Shown here: piece by piece, positions 1 to 6,286 of the stretch | How positions within the stretch are numbered: the stretch's first letter is position 1 | Layout: every line of letters starts with the position of its first letter | Assembly (NCBI RefSeq): GCF_031760065.1 | Contig: NZ_CP134500.1 | Location: 7,006,001 to 7,070,000 of the forward strand | Direction of reading: 5' to 3' | DNA length: 64,000 nt | DNA from: Streptomyces durocortorensis | GTDB lineage: Bacteria > Actinomycetota > Actinomycetes > Streptomycetales > Streptomycetaceae | Translations under genes and position numbers: made by a program | The notes under the pieces: model-generated | Told to the model about the DNA's origin: nothing | What the model saw: only the letters and a program-made list of their open reading frames with translations | Database searches by the model: none

Positions 1-36
1 GCGGTACGGGCGGCCCTTTCGCTGGTGGACGGGCCT

Positions 37-705
37 TCAGTCGGTCCGTGCCCTCTCCCGGACCGTGGCGGCGAGGTCCTGGTCGAGGGCCACCCGGACC
101 AGGGCCGCGGCGAACGCCGCCCCGTCCCGGCCCCTTGCCACCTCCGCCAGCCTGTCAGGGGAGGTGGGCAGACCGATCCGCTCGGCGCCCTGGATTCCCT
201 TCGCGCCGATCCAGGGCCCGGTCTCCGGCCAGACCGCCTGCACCTCGCGCACGAAGATGTCCGCTCCGGCCGGTCCGATGCCGGGGACCCGCTGGAGTCC
301 CTCCCGCAGCTTCTCGCCGTCGCCGTCGGCCTCCCGGCGCAGTCGCCGCAGATCCCCTCCCCACACGTCGAGGATGAGTTCCGCACCCTCCCCGAGTTGG
401 GTGGAGGTCCGTTCGTCGTAGCGCCGGTAGCCGCCCTCGCCCAGCGCGTCGACCCGCTGCTGCCAGGTCGCTTCCGCCATCCGGCGCGGAGTGCGCATGC
501 CGTGCGCGAACAGCGCCTGCGCGGCCGCCACCGCGACCGAGGCGCGGATGCGTGCGCTGAGCAGATGGCTCAGCGCCAGGAGCTGATACAGGGGCTGCGG
601 TGTGTCCCGCAGCCGGATTCCCGCCTCCGCCGCGTACGTCCGCCCGCACTCCGCCAGCAGCGCGTCGGTGGTCCGCCGCGCCGCCGCGGACACCCGGGAG
701 CTCAT
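37..705 (-). CDS. HhH-GPD family DNA glycosylase/endonuclease III-like protein
   Basis: 222-residue protein of the helix-hairpin-helix base-excision-repair superfamily. The hairpin with VPGIGPAGADIFVREVQ lies near residue 145 and is followed by the VWPETGPW segment common in actinobacterial relatives. Classical endonuclease III has a C-terminal four-cysteine iron-sulfur loop; none is present here, and I cannot assign a lyase residue, so substrate and activity are open. The start at 705 is chosen because it overlaps the end of the upstream gene by ATGA, which suggests translational coupling. An in-frame start 72 bases further upstream would run into that gene. The family call is fairly safe; a specific enzyme name is not. 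Confidence 0.75.
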   Translation of the reverse strand: MSSRVSAAARRTTDALLAECGRTYAAEAGIRLRDTPQPLYQLLALSHLLSARIRASVAVAAAQALFAHGMRTPRRMAEATWQQRVDALGEGGYRRYDERTSTQLGEGAELILDVWGGDLRRLRREADGDGEKLREGLQRVPGIGPAGADIFVREVQAVWPETGPWIGAKGIQGAERIGLPTSPDRLAEVARGRDGAAFAAALVRVALDQDLAATVRERARTD

Positions 706-896
706 CCGTAGCCGAAGATCCGGGCGATGAAGAACCCGGCGACCACCAGCGCGCCCACCACGATCAGGCCGGTCCACACGGCCGGGTGCTCCCAGAGGCC
801 GCCGTCCGCGCGTTCCTCGTGGGCCTCGCTGATGGAGCCCTCGGCCGGTGGGGTCTCACCGGGAGGACGCAGTTCTTGGGGGTGCGAAACAGCCAT
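702..896 (-). CDS. Small single-pass membrane protein (DUF6480-like)
   Basis: 64 residues. The N-terminal half is hydrophilic and contains PPGETPPAEGS, a motif I associate with the Streptomyces DUF6480 family. The C-terminal half has one strong membrane segment (AVWTGLIVVGALVVAGFFIA) and ends within a few residues of it. The start at 896 fits the family's length; the longer reading to 962 adds an Arg-rich stretch without support. It is translationally coupled to the downstream glycosylase-like gene (ATGA overlap). Function unknown; the family assignment is from memory of the motif. Confidence 0.6.
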   Translation of the reverse strand: MAVSHPQELRPPGETPPAEGSISEAHEERADGGLWEHPAVWTGLIVVGALVVAGFFIARIFGYG

Positions 897-1012
897 ACCC
901 CCAGGGTCTCTCCGTACGCTTCCGCGCGCACGCCGTCCGGGGGCAGGGCCGTACGGGCGCACCGGCGGGGGAGAAGCGCTGCCGCGCCCGGAGATCGGGG
1001 CACCGTCAAGGA

Positions 1013-2218
1013 ATGCCTGGAGTCTCCGCCCCTGTCGTCAAACTCGTGCAACGCACCACGGAACCCGCCGGGGTACAGACCCTGCGGTCCACGGCGGCCG
1101 CCGTCATCGCCTACTCCGTGGCCGTGTGGACGCTGCCCGAGCCGGCCCCGCTGACCGCGCCCCTCACCGCGCTCCTGGTCGTCCAGGTGACCCTGTACGC
1201 GACCCTCACCACCGGGGTCCGCCGGGTGAACTCCGTCGTCGTCGGCGTGCTCATCGCCATCGCCTTCAGCTCCCTGGTGGGGCTGACCTGGTGGAGCCTC
1301 GGCCTCACCATCTTCACCTCGCTCCTGATCGGGCGGCTGGTGCGGGTCAACGAGTTCGTTCCCGAGGTGGCGATCAGCGCCATGCTCGTGCTCGGTGTCT
1401 CCCAGGTCGCCGACACCGCCTGGGACCGGGTGTGGGAAACGCTGATCGGCGCCGTCGTGGGCCTGCTGTTCAACCTGGTGTTCGCCCCGCCGGTCTGGGT
1501 GAGGACGGCGGGCTCCTCCATCGAGTCGCTGGCCACCCGTATGGGCACGATGCTCCGCAGCATGGGCGAGGAAGTGGTCGGCAACAACCCCGTACCCAGG
1601 GCCGCCGCCCGGCTCCACGAGGCCCGCAGGCTCGACCACGACATCGTCGAGGTCGACGCTTCCCTGCGCCAGGCGGAGGAAAGTCTCACCCTCAATCCCA
1701 GGGTGAGACAAGGGCTGCTCCACCGGGTCGTCCTGCGGTCCGGGCTCGACACCCTGGAGATCTGCGCGGTCGTGCTGCGGGTCCTCTCCCGCACCCTCAC
1801 CGACCTCGCCAAGGCCCGTACGGAGGAGTCGCTGTTCCCGGCCGATGTGGCGGAGCTGCTCCAGGAGCTCTTCGGCCGGCTCGCCGAGGCGATCGAGAGC
1901 TTCGCCGTCCTGGTCACCACCCAGCTCGCCGCCGACGCCGATGTGGCGGAGCAACGCCTCGCCGACGCCCTCGTACGCAGCCGCGCCACCCGCGACCGGG
2001 TCGCGGACCTGCTTCTGGAGGACGTCCAGGAGCACCCTCGGCAGTGGCAGCTGCACGGGGCACTGCTCGCCGAGATCGACCGGGTGCTCGCCGAACTCGA
2101 CATCGACGAGCGCACCAAGCGCCTGGGCGAGGAGCTGGACCGCCGCTCGGCCGAGGCCCACGCGCACCACCCCCGGCTGCGCGCCCTGCTGAAGCGGCTG
2201 GGCAGGCAGCCCGACTGA
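1013..2218 (+). CDS. Aromatic acid exporter (ArAE/FUSC-like) family membrane protein
   Basis: 401 residues. The first ~140 residues hold about five hydrophobic segments, including LTALLVVQVTLYATLTTGVR and a pair around VWETLIGAVVGLLFNLVFAP. The remaining ~250 are a long charged, largely helical cytoplasmic region with heptad-like Leu/Ala/Glu patterns. This layout matches the ArAE (YgaE/DUF939-like) half-size exporters known to move aromatic carboxylates; the substrate here is unknown. The ATG at 1013 begins just before the first membrane segment. Its AAGGA is too close for a good ribosome site, so the start is uncertain. It is divergent from the gene pair ending at 896. Confidence 0.7.
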   Translation: MPGVSAPVVKLVQRTTEPAGVQTLRSTAAAVIAYSVAVWTLPEPAPLTAPLTALLVVQVTLYATLTTGVRRVNSVVVGVLIAIAFSSLVGLTWWSLGLTIFTSLLIGRLVRVNEFVPEVAISAMLVLGVSQVADTAWDRVWETLIGAVVGLLFNLVFAPPVWVRTAGSSIESLATRMGTMLRSMGEEVVGNNPVPRAAARLHEARRLDHDIVEVDASLRQAEESLTLNPRVRQGLLHRVVLRSGLDTLEICAVVLRVLSRTLTDLAKARTEESLFPADVAELLQELFGRLAEAIESFAVLVTTQLAADADVAEQRLADALVRSRATRDRVADLLLEDVQEHPRQWQLHGALLAEIDRVLAELDIDERTKRLGEELDRRSAEAHAHHPRLRALLKRLGRQPD

Positions 2219-2279
2219 CCGCCGCCGGGCCCGGTACCCCGCTTCCGCCGCCGCCGGGCCCGGTACCCCGCTTCCGCCG
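2219..2279. repeat. Two perfect tandem copies of a 29-bp unit
   Basis: The units at 2221-2249 and 2250-2278 are identical and each contains a GGGCCCGGTACCCC core flanked by GCCGCC and CTTCCGCC. The repeat starts directly after the exporter stop codon, in the 145-base gap before the next gene. Each copy could fold weakly, so a terminator role is possible, but no clean stem with a short loop is visible. A recent local duplication is the simplest reading. Confidence 0.75.
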
Positions 2280-2363
2280 TGGCCGGCGGGCGGCGCGGGA
2301 TGCGGATGCGGCCGGTCACTGGTTCGCTTGGGGGCAGTGGTCCCCAGCGTCCAAGGAGTGGTG

Positions 2364-2555
2364 ATGAGCGGTTCGGACGAACCCGCCGACCTGGCTCGGC
2401 AGATGCGTGAGAAGGCCCAGCAGCTCGCCGAGGCCGCGGAGCGCGCGAGCGACCCGCAGGAGAAGGAGCGGCTGGCGAAGAAGTCCCGGACGATCCGGGA
2501 CCGGAGCGAGCAGCAGAGCGCGATGGCGGCGGGCGACATCCACCCGGAGAAGTAG
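2364..2555 (+). CDS. Small hydrophilic protein (DUF6381-like)
   Basis: 63 residues, highly charged and predicted almost entirely helical, with a heptad-like run (residues ~8-45) rich in Glu, Lys, Gln and Ala. It has the layout of the Streptomyces small hydrophilic protein family DUF6381: an ARQMREKAQQL opening, a SDPQEKERL middle and a SAMAAGDIHPEK tail. No signal peptide or membrane segment. The ATG at 2364 opens the conserved part; upstream codons look non-coding. Function unknown; proteins of this type are often considered stress or development related, but nothing here shows that. Confidence 0.65.
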   Translation: MSGSDEPADLARQMREKAQQLAEAAERASDPQEKERLAKKSRTIRDRSEQQSAMAAGDIHPEK

Positions 2556-2735
2556 CCCCGGCCCGTGTGCACGTGTCCCCTTGCGTACGTGTTCCTGTGC
2601 GTACGTGCCGCCCTTGCGTACGCAGTACAGCCATCGCGCGCACCGCATCCCCGTGCACACCCGTCCCGGTCCCGCCCGGGGCGGGTGTCGTCGCTGCCTG
2701 CGCACCGTACGCACCGCACGTGCCGTGCGTACGCG
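2556..2735. repeat. Intergenic stretch with clustered TGCGTACG motifs
   Basis: A 180-base gap between two convergent genes. TGCGTACGT/C occurs at 2582, 2598, 2615 and 2726, with a CCGTACGCAC variant near 2705. Because CGTACG is self-complementary, copies at the two ends can pair, so the transcripts from either side could fold into long hairpins. The likely role is a bidirectional terminator region; a protein-binding array is also possible. Confidence 0.5.
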
Positions 2736-3743
2736 TCACCCGGCCCACTCCAGCAGCCGCTCCGCGCTCCACGTCGTCACCACGCGCTCGGCAGGGATCC
2801 CGCATTCCTCGGCTCGCGCACAGCCCGACAGCTGCCAGTCCAGCTGCCCCGGAGCATGCGCGTCCGTGTCGATCGAGAACAGCACGCCCGCCGTTTCGGC
2901 CTCGCACAGCAGCCGCAGGGGCGGATCCTGCCGTTCCGGGCGGCAGTTGATCTCCACCGCCGTCCCCGCCTCGGCACAGGCGGCGAAAACCCGGCCCGCG
3001 TCGAACCGCGACTCCGGCCTCCCGCGACCGTCCAGGAGCCTGCCCGTGCAGTGGCCGAGCACATTGGCCTGCGGATGACGCACCGCCGCTTCCAGGCGCC
3101 GGGTCATCGGGCCAGGGTCCATGCGCAGCTTGGAGTGGACGGAGACCACTACCACGTCGAGCCGTTCCAGCAGCTCGGGCTCCTGGTCGAGCGAACCGTC
3201 CGGGAGGATGTCGCACTCGATGCCCGTCAGCAGCCGGAACGGAGCCCACTCCTCGTTGAGCCGCTCCACCACCGTGAGCTGCTGCCGCAGCCGATCGGGC
3301 GACAGGCCGCCCGCCACCGTCAGCCGGGGCGAGTGGTCGGTGAGCACCGACCACGCATGCCCCAGTTCCGCCGCCGTCCGGCCCATTTCCTCGATCGGGC
3401 TGCCGCCGTCCGACCAGTCCGAGTGCAGATGGCAGTCGCCGGTCAGCAGGGCGCGGAGTTCCCGGCCGCCCTCGGGGACCGGTTCCGCCGCTGCCTCCCG
3501 CTCCAGCCGGTCCAGATAGGCGGGCACCCCACCGGCCAGGGACTCGCGGATCACCTCGGCCGTACGGGGGCCGATTCCGGCGACCCTCTCCAGGGAGTTC
3601 GCGGCCGCCCGCTCGGCAGCCTCCCCGTCGTCCATCGCGTCCACGACGGCGGCTGCCGTCCGGAAGGCCTTCACCCGGTGGGTGGAGGCTTGCGAGCGTT
3701 CCAGCAGGAAAGCGATCCGCCGCAGAGCGGTGACAGGGTCCAT
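2736..3743 (-). CDS. PHP-domain phosphoesterase with a DNA polymerase X-like N-terminus
   Basis: 335 residues. Residues ~1-95 resemble the helix-hairpin-helix N-terminus of family X polymerases (LRRIAFLLE, then VAGIGPRTAEVI). Residues ~105-335 form a PHP phosphoesterase domain with its metal ligands: DCHLHSDWSDG, LTDHSPR, GIECDILPDG, VVVSVHSKL, LGHCTGR and SIDTDAHAP. The nucleotidyl-transfer palm found between these parts in PolX is missing, so this is a PHP protein related to YcdX or histidinol-phosphatase-like enzymes rather than a polymerase. The start at 3743 has a strong GGAGG 12 bases upstream. Substrate unknown; phosphodiester or phosphomonoester hydrolysis is the family expectation. 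Confidence 0.8.
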   Translation of the reverse strand: MDPVTALRRIAFLLERSQASTHRVKAFRTAAAVVDAMDDGEAAERAAANSLERVAGIGPRTAEVIRESLAGGVPAYLDRLEREAAAEPVPEGGRELRALLTGDCHLHSDWSDGGSPIEEMGRTAAELGHAWSVLTDHSPRLTVAGGLSPDRLRQQLTVVERLNEEWAPFRLLTGIECDILPDGSLDQEPELLERLDVVVVSVHSKLRMDPGPMTRRLEAAVRHPQANVLGHCTGRLLDGRGRPESRFDAGRVFAACAEAGTAVEINCRPERQDPPLRLLCEAETAGVLFSIDTDAHAPGQLDWQLSGCARAEECGIPAERVVTTWSAERLLEWAG

Positions 3744-3832
3744 CCGCACCTCACCTCCAGCCGTGCGCGCGCCGCCTGTCACCAGCATGGCCGCACCCGG
3801 GCCCGTACGCCTCCGCGATCCCGCTCACCGCG

Positions 3833-5383
3833 TCAGGAGGACGGCTCCTCGGCCTCGTCGGCTTCCTCCCGTGTGACCCAGCGCCCGGTGTCCGTGTCGT
3901 AGTCGTGGACGGGCCGCCCCCGCGCCCCGCTCGTACGGAACGGGCGCCCGTCGTCGTCGATGCGCACCGCCCCGGACCGGCCCCCGCTGCTCCACACCAG
4001 CTCGGCGAACCAGTAGCAGTCGCAGCGGACCGTGCGGCCGGTGACGAGGAAGACCTCCGGGTCCGAGGCCGAGACGCGGTACGGGAAGGCGACCGCCTCG
4101 ATCGGCACGCCCGAGTCGTTGCCCGGGACCGATCGCGCCACGGGACGGGGGACGTCGAGGTCGACGTCGAACACCCGCGGGGTCAGCGCCCCGCCGCACC
4201 CGGGGCTCATCCGGTACACCCGGCCCCCGACGGGCGCCCCGCGCTCGACGACCCGGATGCGCAGCGCCTCCAGCACCACGGCCCGCTCGTCCCGGCCCTG
4301 AACGGTGATCCGGACCCCGGTGTCGCCCGCGTGCACCGCGCCCAGAGCCTTCGCCCAGGCTGCCCCGTCGGCCTCGACCGGGGGCGGCGGGACGGCCGCG
4401 GGCGCGCGGTCGACGAGATAGGAGTGGCCGCAGCCGGACTTCCACACCTGGTCGTCGCTGGTCCAGGTGAACGGCACCCGCCCGGCTCCGGTCCCCGGGT
4501 CCGGGTCCGGCTCCGTGGAGGGCCCCGGCGGCCCGGGTACCCCTTCCTGCCGTGCGACCCCGGGCGGCGCTGTTGACCGGGGACCGCGCGACGGAGCGCC
4601 CGACGGTGTCCCGGGTGCGGGTGTGCCGTCCGTGGCGGACGGCTCCGGGACGACCCCCGGGGGGATGCCCGGCCCCTGGGCCGCCGACGGCAGCCGATCC
4701 TGCCCCGGCAGGAACGGCAACCGGGTCCCGCCGAAGCCCGTGACCAGGGCGAGGACGACAACGGCCGCGGCGAGGGCGGCGACCGCCTGCCCGTACCGGC
4801 GCACCCGCCGCGAGCGACCCGGCGCGGCCGGGAGGGCCCGGCCCTCGGCGCCGTACGACGCCCCGGGCCGGGGCCCCTCGCCGTCGCCGGGTCCCGGCGC
4901 GGAGCTCTCACGTGCGGCCTTCGCCACCGTCCCGGGCTCCCCGGCCCGCACCAGCCCCGCGCCGGGAGTCTTTCGTACAGCCTCTGCCTCCCCACCGGCG
5001 GTGGGCTCAGCGCCGGGAGTCTCCCGTGCAGCGTCTGTCTCCCCACCGATGTTCGGCCCCGCGCCGGGAGTCTCCCGTACGGGTTCGGCCGCAGCGTCCC
5101 CCGCCCCCTGCCGGTCGAGGCGCTCCGCGTCCGCCAGGAGCCACAGGCGGTGCAGGGCCTCGCGTTCCCCGCCCGGCGCTCCGCACAGCCGGGCCAGCCG
5201 TTCCACCGCGGCGAACTCCGCCGGCACCGTCCGTCCGGTGCAGTAGCGGTGCAGCGTCGATCCGCTGACCCCGACGCGACGGGCCAGCGAGGCATACGTC
5301 CGGCCCGAGCCCTCCCGCAGCGCGTTCAGCCGCTCCGCCAGTGCGTCACGCGCGCACCCCTCGGCCTCGTCACCGTCACTCAA
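3833..5383 (-). CDS. Membrane-anchored helix-turn-helix regulator with extracytoplasmic C-terminal domain
   Basis: 516 residues from a TTG at 5383 that has GAGGAGG nine bases upstream; longer readings lack a ribosome site. Residues ~12-62 are an XRE-type HTH (TYASLARRVGVSGSTLHRYC). A Pro/Ala/Glu-rich linker follows with three imperfect copies of an ETPGA(G/E)-x-GGE unit, also visible in DNA at ~4960-5080. Next come one membrane segment (around residues 196-218), a Pro/Ser/Gly-rich stalk, and a ~170-residue outer domain with cysteines in SGCGHSY, SPGCGGA and RCDCYWF. The design suggests a one-component sensor whose outer domain controls a cytoplasmic DNA-binding head. It is divergent from the secreted-protein gene at 5584, a plausible partner or target. 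Confidence 0.75.
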   Translation of the reverse strand: MSDGDEAEGCARDALAERLNALREGSGRTYASLARRVGVSGSTLHRYCTGRTVPAEFAAVERLARLCGAPGGEREALHRLWLLADAERLDRQGAGDAAAEPVRETPGAGPNIGGETDAARETPGAEPTAGGEAEAVRKTPGAGLVRAGEPGTVAKAARESSAPGPGDGEGPRPGASYGAEGRALPAAPGRSRRVRRYGQAVAALAAAVVVLALVTGFGGTRLPFLPGQDRLPSAAQGPGIPPGVVPEPSATDGTPAPGTPSGAPSRGPRSTAPPGVARQEGVPGPPGPSTEPDPDPGTGAGRVPFTWTSDDQVWKSGCGHSYLVDRAPAAVPPPPVEADGAAWAKALGAVHAGDTGVRITVQGRDERAVVLEALRIRVVERGAPVGGRVYRMSPGCGGALTPRVFDVDLDVPRPVARSVPGNDSGVPIEAVAFPYRVSASDPEVFLVTGRTVRCDCYWFAELVWSSGGRSGAVRIDDDGRPFRTSGARGRPVHDYDTDTGRWVTREEADEAEEPSS

Positions 5384-5583
5384 GCCGCTCGACCTCCTCA
5401 CAGCCGTCCCAGGGCGTTCCAGCCCTCCGGAAACACCCACGTCACCGGGGGTGGGACGGTTCCAGCCCGGCCGGAAGCAGTGTCGCGCTTGTCCGGAGCC
5501 TGGGCGGCCGCCCAGGCTGGTGCCCGTTCCCCTACGACTCCCGTACGGGAACACGACCGACCGCCCGAACGGGGAGCTTCACC

Positions 5584-6198
5584 ATGCACATGATCCGCAC
5601 CGCACTCCTGACCGCCGCAGCCGCGGGCCTGGCCGCCACCGCGCTGGCTTCCGTGCCCGCCGCCGCGGCTCCCGCCCCCGCCCCCGCTCCGAAGTTCCTC
5701 AGCGCCGAGGAGCTGCCCGCGTCCCACACCCCGTGGACCGCGGGCCCGGTGCGCAAGGGCCTGCCCGAGTACGGGGCCGTGTGCACCGGCGAGACCACCC
5801 CGGCCGCCGGTACCCGCCACCGGGAATTCCGTACCGAGCTGGACACCGGCGCCCGCCAGATCATCACCGTCGCCCCCACCACCGCGAAGGCGAAGGCGCT
5901 CGCGGCGAAGCTGCGGACCTCGTTCGAGACCTGCCTCGACCGGCTCAAGGAGCAGGACCCGGGGCTGGAGGGCGAGTCCTTCTACCACGGCCGCGTGAAC
6001 GTGGCGGACGGCGCGCACGTCTACAGCATCGACACCTCCTACCCGGAGGTCGGCTCCACCGACATCGGCCTCTACTCCGTGGGCCGCGACGGCCGCGCGG
6101 TGACCGTCGTCGAGTGGGGCCAGCTCGGCGATCTGGACGGCGCGCCGTTGGAGGGATTCAGGAAGACGACCCGCACCGCCGTCGCCAAGTTGTACTGA
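5584..6198 (+). CDS. Secreted protein of unknown function (PknH-sensor-like)
   Basis: 204 residues with a Sec signal peptide (two-residue start, MIRTALLTAAAAGLAATALA, then an Ala-Pro-rich cleavage region ending near residue 36). The mature ~168 residues contain two cysteines (GAVCTGE and FETCLDRLK) that probably form a disulfide. The pattern of short strands resembles the extracellular sensor-like domains of mycobacterial PknH proteins, but this is only a resemblance. ATG 5584 has GGGAG seven bases upstream; ATG 5590 is an alternative. It faces away from the membrane-anchored regulator ending at 5383, so the two may share a control region. Confidence 0.65.
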   Translation: MHMIRTALLTAAAAGLAATALASVPAAAAPAPAPAPKFLSAEELPASHTPWTAGPVRKGLPEYGAVCTGETTPAAGTRHREFRTELDTGARQIITVAPTTAKAKALAAKLRTSFETCLDRLKEQDPGLEGESFYHGRVNVADGAHVYSIDTSYPEVGSTDIGLYSVGRDGRAVTVVEWGQLGDLDGAPLEGFRKTTRTAVAKLY

Positions 6199-6209
6199 CC
6201 CCCGCCCCC

Positions 6210-6243
6210 GCGACCGGCCGCCGACGGGGGGGCGGCCGGTCGC
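6210..6243 (+). terminator. Hairpin terminator after the secreted-protein gene
   Basis: An 11-bp perfect stem (6210-6220 with 6233-6243, core GCGACCGGCCG) around a 12-base loop, 11 bases after the stop. No T tract, as is common in Streptomyces. Confidence 0.6.
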
Positions 6244-6286
6244 GCCGGAGGTGCGAGGCCCCCCTGACCGGGAGCATCCTGGCTGT

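Noticed and set aside
764..3354. Very long antisense open frames through the exporter gene
   Set aside because: High-GC shadow frames: low-complexity Arg/Gly/Pro-rich translations without ribosome site, opposite a gene with proper membrane segments.
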